The translations under genes and the position numbers were made by a program. This document shows, piece after piece, positions 19,233 to 27,975 of a DNA stretch of 64,000 bases. The notes beneath the pieces are model-generated. The model saw only the letters and a program-made list of their open reading frames with translations. It was not told the origin of the DNA and made no database searches. This DNA comes from Pseudomonas beijingensis (GTDB lineage Bacteria; Pseudomonadota; Gammaproteobacteria; Pseudomonadales; Pseudomonadaceae): positions 186,001 through 250,000 of the forward strand of contig NZ_CP117425.1 of assembly GCF_030687295.1 (NCBI RefSeq). The letters are read 5' to 3'. Every line of letters begins with the position of its first letter. Within the stretch, counting starts at the first letter, position 1.

Positions 19233-20689
19233 ACACCAAAGTGACTATCAACCGCTTGGCTACCGGCGTGCCAGGGCTGGACGAGGTCTTGGGCGGAGGA
19301 TTGCCGGAGTTTTCGTTCAACCTGATCGCCGGTCCCCCCGGTTGCGGCAAAACTACCCTCGCGCACCAGATGATGTTTGCCCTGGCGACTCCGGAGCGTC
19401 CCGCGCTGTTTTTTACCGTGCTGGGCGAGCCGCCGCTGAAGATGCTGCGTTATCAGCAGCAGTTCGACTTCTTCGACAGCGAAGCGGTCAATCAATCGAT
19501 CCGCTACGTCAATCTGGCTGACGATACCCTGGCCGGGGATCTGGACGAAGTGCTGCGGCGCATTGTCAGCGAGGTGGAGGCTCACTCCCCGGCGCTGGTA
19601 TTCGTTGACTCGTTCCGTTCGGTGGTGCTGGCCAGCCAGACCCAGGACAACCCGAATAACAACCTGCCGCAGTTCGTCCAGCAGTTGGGCATGTTGATGA
19701 CCACCTGGCAGGCCACGACTTTCCTGATCGGCGAGTATTTCAACGAAACCGATACCAACCCGATTTTCACCGTGGCCGATGGATTGATCTGGCTGCGCCA
19801 GAGCGTTCAGCGCAATTCCATGGTGCGCAAGATGGAAATCATGAAGATGCGCGGCCAGCCGACGCTGCCGGGCCTGCACACCTTCCGTATCGCTTCGTCG
19901 GGAATCAAGGTATTTGCCCCCGCTCCCTTCAATCCGGGCGAAGCGCCGCTGGAGTTTCCGATCAAGCGCCTGGCCATGGGCGTACCGCAGCTCGATGAAA
20001 TGCTCGGCGGTGGCCTGCCACGCGGGTATTCCTTGCTAGTGGCGGGGCCGTCCGGTTCAGGCAAGAGCATACTGGCGGCGTCCTTTCTCGCCGAAGGCGC
20101 GCGCAACGGTGAGACCGGCGTGATCGCGGTGTTTGAACAACGTCCCAATCATTCCCAGAACGCCACGCTCGCCCACTTGATTCAATGTGGAAAAGTCGGA
20201 CTGGTGGATAGCCGCGCGCCGGACTTGTCCATCGACGAAATCGTGCACCTGCTGCTGGGCGAGATCGCCCGCTTGAAAGCGACCCGGGTGGTCATTGATT
20301 CGCTGTCGGGCTTCGAACTGGCGCTGGCGCCGACCTTTCGCGAGGATTTTCGCGAGTCGCTGTCACGCATGGTCACAGCGTTGACCAGCGCCGGTGTCAG
20401 TGTGTTGCTGACCTCGGAGCTGGAAGACCGCTACACCGACCTGCGCTTCAGCCCTTATGGCACGGCTTTTCTCACCGACGCCATTATCGTTCAGCGCTAC
20501 ATTGAAGTGCAGAGCCGTTTATTGCGCATCATGGCGGTGGTCAAGGTGCGGGCCAGTGCTCACTCCGACGAGCTACGCCTTTATCGCATCGACGACAACG
20601 GCTTGCAGATCGGCGAAATGTTGCCGGATCGGGAGGGGTTGCTCGGCGGTCGGCCGACCCTGCAGCTTTCCGGCAACGGCGCCGGATGA
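19229..20689 (+). CDS. KaiC-like double-domain RecA ATPase
   Basis: 486 residues starting MNTKVTINRL, with AGGA upstream, overlapping the previous stop. Two tandem RecA/KaiC modules are clear: CI with Walker A GPPGCGKTT (about 35-43) and Walker B VFVDS, and CII with Walker A GPSGSGKS (about 273-280) and VVIDSLSG. Each begins with the KaiC GVPxLDExLGGGLP motif. CII has VFEQRP near 302 where cyanobacterial KaiC has two catalytic Glu, and CI keeps a single Glu (VLGEP). By eye, the positions of KaiC phospho-sites Ser431/Thr432 fall on Ala-Phe before LTDAI. It is therefore likely an ATPase switch without the cyanobacterial phosphorylation cycle. Confidence 0.9.
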   Translation: MNTKVTINRLATGVPGLDEVLGGGLPEFSFNLIAGPPGCGKTTLAHQMMFALATPERPALFFTVLGEPPLKMLRYQQQFDFFDSEAVNQSIRYVNLADDTLAGDLDEVLRRIVSEVEAHSPALVFVDSFRSVVLASQTQDNPNNNLPQFVQQLGMLMTTWQATTFLIGEYFNETDTNPIFTVADGLIWLRQSVQRNSMVRKMEIMKMRGQPTLPGLHTFRIASSGIKVFAPAPFNPGEAPLEFPIKRLAMGVPQLDEMLGGGLPRGYSLLVAGPSGSGKSILAASFLAEGARNGETGVIAVFEQRPNHSQNATLAHLIQCGKVGLVDSRAPDLSIDEIVHLLLGEIARLKATRVVIDSLSGFELALAPTFREDFRESLSRMVTALTSAGVSVLLTSELEDRYTDLRFSPYGTAFLTDAIIVQRYIEVQSRLLRIMAVVKVRASAHSDELRLYRIDDNGLQIGEMLPDREGLLGGRPTLQLSGNGAG

Positions 20690-20698
20690 GTCGCGATC

Positions 20699-21736
20699 AT
20701 GAATGAGACCAATGGCAAGAATGAGCAAGCGAAGGCCTCGGCCGCTCGCGAGCTGTTCCTGCTTGGCCAGAAAACCGTCGAGGCGCGGGCGGTGTTGGCG
20801 GCGTTGCATAAGGAGCTGCGCGAGGCCAACACCCAACTCGCCGATAAGCAACATATCGAGCAGTTGATCGAGGCCAACCAGCAATTGGTCCTGGCGATCC
20901 TGTCGGCCCAGTCCGAGGCTGAAAAGCCAAAAAGCACGCAGGCACTAGAACAACAACAGTTGTATCAGGATATGCGCGAAGCCAATGAGCTATTGGTCAT
21001 CGCCGCCCTCAGCGCGCAACACCTGAAGGCCTCGGCCGAACGCGCACTGGAGCGCCAGCGTAGCGTCCTCGCCCTGGTGGCCCATGAACTGCGCAATCCA
21101 CTGAACCCCATCAGTATGATTGCCGGCCGACTGGCGCGGGCGCCCAGTGAGGAACTGCCGCGCATGCAGAAGTTGATCGAAGGCCAGGTGCGGCACATGT
21201 CTCGGTTGGTTGAAGACTTGCTCGACGTCTCTCGGGTCAAGACCGGCAAGTTTCGCCTCGATTGCGAGATTGTCGATATCGTTCAGATCATTCATGAATC
21301 CATCGACAACTGTCGGCCGATCATGCTCTCTGGCGACTTGCATTTTAGTGCCCAATTACCCGGGTGTGCATTATGGGTGAACGGCGATCCGGTGCGGCTC
21401 GCGCAGATTTTCGGCAACTTGCTGGGCAATGCCGCCAAGTACACACCTGCCAGCGGTACGATCAGGCTTTGGGCCACCGTCGAGGTCGATAGGGTGGAAA
21501 TCGGCATCCGCGATAGCGGCATAGGGATCTCGCCCAAGGCGCTGCCGTTCATCTTCGAGCCGTTCGTGCAGGACGTTCACGCCGTCGGTTTCAACGGCGT
21601 TGGCCTGGGCATTGGCTTGACGGTGGTGCGCGAGTTGGTCGAAAGCCACGGCGGCACGGTAATCGGCAAGAGTGCAGGGGATGGGCAGGGTAGCGAGTTC
21701 GTGGTGAGGTTGCCGTTGGTGAGTCAAGCCACGTAA
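20699..21736 (+). CDS. Soluble sensor histidine kinase paired with KaiC-like ATPase
   Basis: 345 residues, no membrane segment. The first 115 residues form a long coiled coil with REANTQLA and MREANELLVIAALSAQ repeats, seen in kinases that dock to KaiC-like partners. The phospho-acceptor is in LVAHELRNPLNP (His about 129), and the ATP-binding domain has N box (FGNLLGNAAKYT), G1 (DSGIGI) and G2 (GVGLGIGL). It starts 9 bases after the KaiC-like gene. No receiver or response regulator gene follows in the operon, so its target is elsewhere. Confidence 0.9.
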   Translation: MNETNGKNEQAKASAARELFLLGQKTVEARAVLAALHKELREANTQLADKQHIEQLIEANQQLVLAILSAQSEAEKPKSTQALEQQQLYQDMREANELLVIAALSAQHLKASAERALERQRSVLALVAHELRNPLNPISMIAGRLARAPSEELPRMQKLIEGQVRHMSRLVEDLLDVSRVKTGKFRLDCEIVDIVQIIHESIDNCRPIMLSGDLHFSAQLPGCALWVNGDPVRLAQIFGNLLGNAAKYTPASGTIRLWATVEVDRVEIGIRDSGIGISPKALPFIFEPFVQDVHAVGFNGVGLGIGLTVVRELVESHGGTVIGKSAGDGQGSEFVVRLPLVSQAT

Positions 21737-21809
21737 GGGGGATAGGATATCGCCAGGGTTTCTTGATACCCTGATCTTCTTCTTTCATGGATGAATACTG
21801 AGACCCGCC

Positions 21810-22253
21810 ATGGCTAACGACACCCCGTCACGCATCGGGACGATTCTGCTGGGCCTGCTGTTTGCCCTGATTGGCATTGGCTTGTTGGGCATTGCCGTCA
21901 ATCTCTCTCTCGACCGACGCGACTTCCTCGCTCGGGCACAGACCGCCGATGGCATCGTCAGCCACTTGAATGCCGGCGGTTCCCATCCTGAAATCGCCTT
22001 CACCACCGCCAGCGGTGAAAAAATTTCCTACCCCCAGGGCGGTTTTATCTTCGGCTATCAGAAAGACCAACCGGTGCGGGTGCATTACCTGCCCGAGCAG
22101 CCGGCTGGCAGCGCCATCGTCGATGCCCCGGCCGCACTATGGGGCACCTCCGGGGTGTTGGGGTTTATCGGCCTGGTGTTCACCCTTGTCGGCCTGCTAA
22201 AAGCTTTCCGTCAACGCGGCCGCGGTGCGGTTCATTCATATAAAGGACTTTGA
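21810..22253 (+). CDS. DUF3592 membrane protein
   Basis: 147 residues with membrane helices at about 10-30 and 108-130 flanking a small extracytoplasmic beta domain, the layout of DUF3592. Visible family features are AQTADGIVSHL after helix 1 and the VRVHYLPEQP strand before helix 2. It ends 4 bases before the next gene, so the two are probably translated together. Function unknown. Confidence 0.8.
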   Translation: MANDTPSRIGTILLGLLFALIGIGLLGIAVNLSLDRRDFLARAQTADGIVSHLNAGGSHPEIAFTTASGEKISYPQGGFIFGYQKDQPVRVHYLPEQPAGSAIVDAPAALWGTSGVLGFIGLVFTLVGLLKAFRQRGRGAVHSYKGL

Positions 22254-22257
22254 ACGT

Positions 22258-22845
22258 ATGAGCTACAACATCCCACTCCCGGTCAATGAAAGTCGCTGGC
22301 AGTACCAGACCGCCAGCGGCGGTGGCCTGACCGTGGTCATGGTGGCGGGCAGCGGCGGCTCGATTATCCTGCGTTCGCCCCAAGGCGAGGACGTCAGCTA
22401 CCGCTATGGCGGTGTCGGCGTGGGTGTCGGCTTTGGCGCACGGCTGCCGCGCTTCGGCAAGATCAATATCCAGATCAAGGGCAAGAGCGTGGCTGGCGCC
22501 GGTGCTGCAGAGGCGTTTCCCAGCACCGGCAAGGTGTTTGTCAGCGATGCCTTGGTCAATCGCGACCTGACCAGCGACGACATCACCGGCCCATGCATGT
22601 ATACCGAAGTGGGTGTGGGCCTGGTGGTCGGCGGCTCGGCCACGGCACTGCTGTTCGGGCTCGATCCCAAGTTGCTGGCGTTGTCGGTGGCCTTGAGCTC
22701 CAACCCGGCAACTTCGCTCATCGCTTCGACCACGGTCAACCGGCAACTGGCGCGCTCGGCCAAGGGGGCCGTGGTCATGGCGGGTGTGAATGCTGGTTTG
22801 CAGGCCGGTGGTGGTGCGGCGATCTACATGGGTTATCTGTTCTAG
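22258..22845 (+). CDS. Gly-rich conserved hypothetical protein
   Basis: 195 residues from MSYNIPLPVNESRW. Several glycine-rich hydrophobic stretches (GGVGVGVGFGARLPRFG near 45-65, and about 110-135 and 170-195) could be amphipathic or membrane-inserting. It has no signal peptide. It is coupled to the DUF3592 gene with a 4-base gap, which suggests a two-protein unit. I do not recognise the family; a secretion-effector context is possible but no such genes are nearby. Confidence 0.7.
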   Translation: MSYNIPLPVNESRWQYQTASGGGLTVVMVAGSGGSIILRSPQGEDVSYRYGGVGVGVGFGARLPRFGKINIQIKGKSVAGAGAAEAFPSTGKVFVSDALVNRDLTSDDITGPCMYTEVGVGLVVGGSATALLFGLDPKLLALSVALSSNPATSLIASTTVNRQLARSAKGAVVMAGVNAGLQAGGGAAIYMGYLF

Positions 22846-22851
22846 TGAGGT

Positions 22852-22875
22852 GTGGGAGCGAGCTTGCTCCCGCAT
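22852..22875 (+). repeat. Single REP element
   Basis: GTGGGAGCGAGCTTGCTCCCGC, a solitary copy of the short palindromic repeat found in many gaps of this window, immediately after the preceding gene. Confidence 0.75.
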
Positions 22876-22923
22876 CAATAGCGCCGATCTGATCTATACA
22901 ACAAGGCTGCATGAATAGTGAGA

Positions 22924-23295
22924 ATGTTGGTCATTGCTTCGCTAGGAATTTTGTCGCTCATTCAAACATCACTGTCCTTCGCGGAAAATGCTAATGGGAA
23001 AGGTATTTATTTGCAGCGATGTGTCATGTGCCATGGGGTGGACCTCAAGGGAACGGGGCCATTGGCTCATAAAAGCAATCCTCCTACGCCTGATCTTACG
23101 ACTGCGGCTTTCAAGGAGCGTTTGAGGGTTTATCCGGGGGTTATTGTGTCGTCGGTAATACTTCGTCCCAATGGGGACTTGATTCCCAGGACTTTGAAAG
23201 AGAATGGGGTGAAGTTAGCGCCGTTTTCTTGGGGGGTTAAGGACTTTCGCGATTTGAATCAGTATATGAGTGGTGTGATTTCAAGAAGTCGATGA
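22924..23295 (+). CDS. Small periplasmic cytochrome c
   Basis: 123 residues with a Sec signal peptide (first 22) and one haem-attachment motif CVMCH near residue 36. A Met ligand is plausible in the NQYMSGVI helix near the C-terminus, as in class I cytochromes. A GTG at 22918 would add two residues. Unlike neighbours, the codons are AT-rich with many A/T third positions, and it lies beside the IS and inverted repeat, suggesting acquired DNA. No redox partner gene is adjacent, so electron donor and acceptor are unknown. Confidence 0.82.
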   Translation: MLVIASLGILSLIQTSLSFAENANGKGIYLQRCVMCHGVDLKGTGPLAHKSNPPTPDLTTAAFKERLRVYPGVIVSSVILRPNGDLIPRTLKENGVKLAPFSWGVKDFRDLNQYMSGVISRSR

Positions 23296-23415
23296 TTTTT
23301 TATGGGTTTTTTCTGCGTGTGGTTGATCGTGTGAGTGCCTTATTTGAAGGCCTTAGATACGTTTTTTGGTTTGTGTGTATATCCGTTATTTAGGTAACGG
23401 CTGCTTATGGTTCCG

Positions 23416-24854
23416 CTCTTACAGCCATCCCTTTCAAGGTCTTTTCGTTTTGGCGGCCTTGATTACCCGGTCCGTTGAAACATGTGCATGCACCGCAGTG
23501 CCTTGCACCCATGTTTTGGGTTTAGGCACCTTGGGGCCCCGGGGATTTTTCGCAACTTGTTTTGGTTGGATGTTTCTGGCCAGTTCCAACAAGCGCTGGG
23601 CCAGTTTTTCCAGAGGTATGACGGGAAGACATTCCGAGGGCAGCGCAATTTGCAGGCCTTCATAACCACTCCGGACCTGAACCGCCAAGTGATAGGTTGA
23701 GGCTTCCCAGCCGTCAGGCTGGGAAGCCTGATGGGCTTGCTCGACGCTTCGTTTGAGTACGGCCAGGACGTTGTAGGCCAACACCGCAGTAGCGAACCCG
23801 AGCAACGCAGCCTTTGGGCTACCAAGGGTTTCGATTTCACTCTCCAGGATTGTTTCCAGTCGCTGGAACATGCCTTCAATGCTCCAGCGGCGGCGATAGA
23901 GTTCCGCGATCTGCTGCGCGCTGACGCTTTCAGGCAGGTTGCTCCAGAACATCAAGCTGCTGTCACCCGAGTCTGTTGGCGAATGAAGCGTCAGTTCGAC
24001 ACGCCGACACTGATAACCGCCTCTGACCTGAATGATCTGCTCACGCACAGTGCCCGCGTCCACAGGCACGGGTTCTTGCCAATGCCCCTCTTGAATCAAG
24101 CGTGGATGCTTGGCTTGTTGACGAATGACAAAGGAGGTTTTGACCTGTTCGCAAGCCTCCATGACCGGGAGCGTGCAATAGAGTCGATCAGCCAGCCACA
24201 CCTGGCCCGGCTCGGCATCCGCCAAGAGAGGCAGCACGCAAACACGCTCGCTTGCGTAGGCATCTTCACATGCCTGCAGGTCGATGACTTGATCCAGGTC
24301 GGGGTCGTAGACAACCACCGAAAACCCGGGCCGAGCGGCGCCGCGCTCGTGGCGTAAAGCCCCCAGTCGTTTCTCAGTGGATGCCAAGTGATTACCGTCC
24401 ACCACCCGAACCTGCCAACCCGGCAACATCGTCGTGCAACCCAACTCCTTGATGGTTGGAGCCAGGCGCTGCGCACAGCCCGTGACCAGGGCGCGCAACA
24501 AAGCTGGCTCGGTACGACTGATCTTGTCGTAGAGGGCCGCCAGGCTGACAGGAAGATCTTCCAGTTGCCGCGCCGCGGCGTGCAGGATGGCTTCAAACCC
24601 AATGAAACAAGGGACATCAGCTTGATGATGGTCGAGAACAGTAGCTCACGAGAATACTGCCGTTGCCGATGTTCTTCGAAAACCTGATCGACCCACTCAG
24701 GAGCAATAGCGTGCTCCAGCGCCAATTTGGCCATAACGCTGGCAGGTGCTTTTTTCTCGAAACGCTCCAGAACATCGGCCCACATCGTTCGGGTATCCCT
24801 GATAGAAACTTCAGGGGATTTTACCTAAGACCTTGAAAGGGATGGCTCTTACAG
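23416..24854. mobile_element. IS4-type insertion sequence, with target duplication
   Basis: The element itself spans 23425-24845 (1421 bp). Its ends are perfect 19-bp inverted repeats: CCATCCCTTTCAAGGTCTT at 23425-23443 and its complement at 24827-24845. The target CTCTTACAG is duplicated directly outside (23416-23424 and 24846-24854), a 9-bp duplication. Joining the flanks across the IS restores the left arm of the long inverted repeat (compare CTGTAAGAGCGG in the right arm at 25583). The transposase reads on the minus strand. Confidence 0.92.
23434..24785 (-). CDS. IS4-family transposase; frameshifted as read
   Basis: A 450-residue DDE transposase split by a single missing base near 24585-24586. 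The first frame ends VSLGLKPS and reads on as CTPRRG, while adding one C gives KPSLHAAARQLEDLPVSL, the expected family sequence. The catalytic Asp residues lie in VVDGNHL and VWLADRLYC, and the Y-x2-R-x3-E signature (YRRRWSIE) with its Glu is near residue 325. The stop lies inside the left terminal repeat. The IS ends are intact, so the break is either a sequencing indel or a recent inactivation. Confidence 0.88.
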
Positions 24855-25129
24855 CGGGTCACTTTTGGAAGAGCGCCAAAAGTAACCAAAAACGCTTTGC
24901 CCCACCACTTGGTGCCTCGCTTAGGCTCGGCATGCCCTCACTCCGGCATTGCTCAGTGGGCCGCCGCGAAGGGCCATCCATGGCCCAGCGCGGCTATCCC
25001 GGCATCCATGCCGGGATGCCCACTGCGCAATGCCTGCGTTCGGCCAGCGTGGTTTAACGGGGCGTCCAGATCAAGATCCAAAGCAAGAGCAGGAGCGGGG
25101 CACATGTCAGCATCTATGTGGCTGAGCCA

Positions 25130-25293
25130 CCGCTATCGCGAGCAAGCTCGCTCCCACAATGGGCCTGCGGTGAACACAAGACTGATGAACACCAAGATCC
25201 CCTGTGGGAGCGAGCTTGCTCGCGAAGAGGCCGGCACATCCAACATCACCGCAAACTGACCCACCGCCTTCGCGAGCAGGCTCCCTCCCACAG
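25130..25293. repeat. Three REP elements in the repeat spacer
   Basis: Copies at about 25130-25158 (inverted), 25202-25228 and 25264-25292 (inverted) match CGCGAGCAAGCTCGCTCCCAC with minor changes; the third is degenerate. Confidence 0.7.
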
Positions 25294-25816
25294 GAGAAAC
25301 GCAATCCCCCAGAATCAGGTCGGCTCTCAGGCCGCCTCGCGGTGGACGTTGATCTCGGGCGCCCCGTTAACCACGATGGCCGAACGCAGGCGTTGTGGAG
25401 TGGGCATCCCGGCATGGATGCCGGGATAGCCGCGCTGGGCCATGGATGGCCCTTCGCGGCGGGCCCACGGAGCAATGCCGGAGTGAGGGCACACCGAGCC
25501 TAAGCGAGGTGCCGAGTGGTGGGGCAGAAGCGCTTTGGTTACTTTCGACTGGGCCGGCTTCCGGGCTTTTCGAAAGTGACCCGCTGTAAGAGCGGAACCC
25601 TAAGTAGCCGTTACCTAAATAACGGATATACACCCCATCACCTCATCACCCACAACACCACCTGCAACTTAGACGCTAGAGAATTGGGGACAGCCCCTTT
25701 TCTTAGGCTTCAACAAACCACCGGTCGAACTCTGCTCGTGCCAACGCTGGGGCAGCGTGCAAATCCTTACTGCTCTACTAGAGTGACGGATCCAGCCCCC
25801 GTTAAAGGATTAACCC

Positions 25817-27880
25817 ATGGCAACCAGCGATAGCACGATGGCAAGTACCCATACCGTGAGAACTGGCCCGGGCACTGTCCAAGTCGACCTCACCGGTCAG
25901 TTCGACGATAACCAGAGCATCATTATCCAACCAGACGGCAAGATATTGGTTGGAGGCTATACCGAGTACCTGGCATGGGGATACCCCGGCGCGCCAGGCG
26001 AGGAAAGCTACGGTTACGAACAGAACCACTCCGTTGTCCGGCTGAACGCCGATGGTAGCCTGGACACCAGCTTCCATGAAGGTGGCATCGACATCGTACC
26101 TGCTGCGATAGCCCCGGCGTCGCGCTACGAGCTGACGGCGGCGCAGTCCGATGGCAAGGTGCTTGTCGCCGTCGTGCTGAACACCGGCGTACAGGTGGAG
26201 CGCTTCAACAGCGACGGGACACGCGATGCCAGCTTTGGCCAAAATGGCGCTAGGACGGTCGACATCAGCCACGACTTCAAGGACATCGACCTGACGGCGA
26301 GTACGGATGGCACATTCCAGATCAGCGCTCGTGGGTTTGACCAGGCCACAGTGACCAGGATCGGCAATGACGGCACTTTCGTCGATGGCTTTGGCGACAA
26401 TGGCGCGCTGACTGTCAATATTCCCGAAGACGCCTACTACAACGGAGGGATTTCTACTGCGGTGCAGGCGGATGGAAGTGTTGTGGTCGGGGCTGCCTAC
26501 AATGTCGCCGGCGTAGGTGATCCGACGTACACCCTGCAGCGCTTCAATCCCGACGGTCAGCTGGATACCCGTTTCGGTGATGACGGTGTACTCTCCTTGA
26601 GCGCTGCCACGGGTTTTGGCGAAGACTCAGTGGTCACCGTGCAGGCTGACGGCAAGATCATCGTGATGGGCCATGGCGAAGGCGATACTTTGGCTACTGT
26701 CGCGCGGCTTAACGCTGACGGCTCCTTCGATACCAGCTTTGGCTCCAATGGCAGGGTGACCTTCGAAGCCGACACGCCTGTGGCTTTGACGGTACAAGGC
26801 GATGGCAAGATTCTGGCCGCCGGCACGAGCAACGGGGACTTCAGCGTCATCCGTTTGAACGCCGATGGCAGTGTGGATACTCACTTCGGCAGCCAGGACG
26901 GCAAGCTTCATGTGAGCGGATACGCCGGGGAAGAAATCCTGCAGGGGACCGATGCCGCTGAAATCATCCACGGCTTGGCGGGTGATGATGTGCTCCAAGG
27001 CAACGGTGGACGCGACTTTCTGCAGGGCGGCGCTGGCGCTGACATTTTCCGCTTCACCGAACTGAGCGACAGTTTCCGCACTGCCACGCAAAACAACAGC
27101 GACCGGGTCCAGGACTTCGATGCTTCTCAGGACCGCATCGACCTGATTGCCTTGGGCTTCACCGGCATTGGCGACGGCCATGACGGCACCTTGGCTGTCA
27201 TGGCGAGCGCAGACGGCACTCGCACCTACCTCAAGAACTACGATGCGGATGCCTCCGGGCAACGGTTTGAACTGGCCTTGGATGGCAACCTGGTGGGGCA
27301 GTTGGACAGCACCAACCTGGTGTTCACCGCGCCCACTGTTGAAGGTACGTCTGCCAAGGATACGATTACCGGTTCTGCCTTGGCGGAAATCATCTATGGC
27401 CTGGACGGCAATGACCGTATCAACGGTGGTGCTGGAGCCGATGTCATCATCGGTGGCGCGGGCGCAGACCGTCTCAACGGTGGGGATAGAGCCGACATCT
27501 CGTTGTGGACGGATAACCACCAAAATGACGACGTGTTCCGCTATCTGTCTACCGAGGACAGCTATCGTACGGACAGCCAAAGCTTTGCCGATCTTATCGA
27601 AGGCTTCACCGTTGACGACAAGATCGATGTATCGGCCCTGGGCTATACCGGCTTCGGAGATGGCACGGACACTACGCTGGAGATGGTTTACAACAACGAA
27701 CTGGACCGCACTTACCTGAGGGATGTGGAAGCGGACGCACAAGGCCATTGGTTCCAGGTCGCGCTTGCCGGGGACTGGCGAGAAAGCCTTGATGAAGATG
27801 ACATGATCTTTGCTCCCGACGCCGAGATAGGGCTGGTCGGGGTAGCGCCCGAGGCTGATCCAGGGCATCTATTGACCTGA
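25817..27880 (+). CDS. Secreted delta-60 repeat / RTX calcium-binding protein
   Basis: 687 residues with no N-terminal signal. Residues about 25-365 contain at least six delta-60-type repeats, each of the form RLNADGSLDTSF preceded by a QxDGKILVGG strand, predicting a beta-propeller. Residues about 375-680 hold two RTX blocks (GLAGDDVLQGNGGRDFLQGG and DGNDRINGGAGADVIIGG), each followed by an FxxxxDSFRT...DRIxxFD...IDL segment, as in serralysin and alginate-epimerase R modules that bind calcium. That points to type I secretion, but no ABC transporter or TolC gene lies nearby. It sits directly after the long inverted repeat and ends at a hairpin. Confidence 0.88.
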   Translation: MATSDSTMASTHTVRTGPGTVQVDLTGQFDDNQSIIIQPDGKILVGGYTEYLAWGYPGAPGEESYGYEQNHSVVRLNADGSLDTSFHEGGIDIVPAAIAPASRYELTAAQSDGKVLVAVVLNTGVQVERFNSDGTRDASFGQNGARTVDISHDFKDIDLTASTDGTFQISARGFDQATVTRIGNDGTFVDGFGDNGALTVNIPEDAYYNGGISTAVQADGSVVVGAAYNVAGVGDPTYTLQRFNPDGQLDTRFGDDGVLSLSAATGFGEDSVVTVQADGKIIVMGHGEGDTLATVARLNADGSFDTSFGSNGRVTFEADTPVALTVQGDGKILAAGTSNGDFSVIRLNADGSVDTHFGSQDGKLHVSGYAGEEILQGTDAAEIIHGLAGDDVLQGNGGRDFLQGGAGADIFRFTELSDSFRTATQNNSDRVQDFDASQDRIDLIALGFTGIGDGHDGTLAVMASADGTRTYLKNYDADASGQRFELALDGNLVGQLDSTNLVFTAPTVEGTSAKDTITGSALAEIIYGLDGNDRINGGAGADVIIGGAGADRLNGGDRADISLWTDNHQNDDVFRYLSTEDSYRTDSQSFADLIEGFTVDDKIDVSALGYTGFGDGTDTTLEMVYNNELDRTYLRDVEADAQGHWFQVALAGDWRESLDEDDMIFAPDAEIGLVGVAPEADPGHLLT

Positions 27881-27898
27881 CATCGGCTCCAGAAGGTC

Positions 27899-27923
27899 GC
27901 GTGGCAGCGAGTCGCTGCCACGC
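27899..27923. terminator. Strong hairpin between convergent genes
   Basis: A perfect 11-bp stem (GCGTGGCAGCG/CGCTGCCACGC, 3-base loop) lies between the RTX gene and ychF. No T-run follows on either strand, so it is more likely an mRNA-end stabiliser or Rho-assisted stop than a classic terminator. Confidence 0.5.
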
Positions 27924-27975
27924 GATGGGCTCATGAAGACTTTGATCGCCTCCAATGACCGGATGCGAAAAAACG

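Larger units (their letters stand above)
23375..25633. repeat. Long inverted repeat (arms about 265 bp) split by an IS
   Basis: The left arm (23375-23424 continued at 24855-25070) and the right arm (25349-25633) are inverted copies of each other over about 265 bases, roughly nine in ten matching by eye. Both carry the GGCATCCATGCCGGGAT palindrome, and both end in the AAATAACGGATATACAC / GTGTATATCCGTTATTT sequence. The central spacer (about 25071-25348) holds three REP copies. The arms are a repeat unit seen in other P. fluorescens-group genomes (inference from recall); no transposase of its own is visible. Confidence 0.7.

Noticed and set aside
24580..24590. Programmed frameshift in the transposase
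   Set aside because: No A-rich slippery heptamer or stem at the site; the break is a missing C in a CC(C) run, like the other indels.
24855..25070. Short frames in the repeat arm such as a GYPGIHAGMP protein
   Set aside because: They read through the palindromic repeat in both arms and have no ribosome site; repeat-derived.
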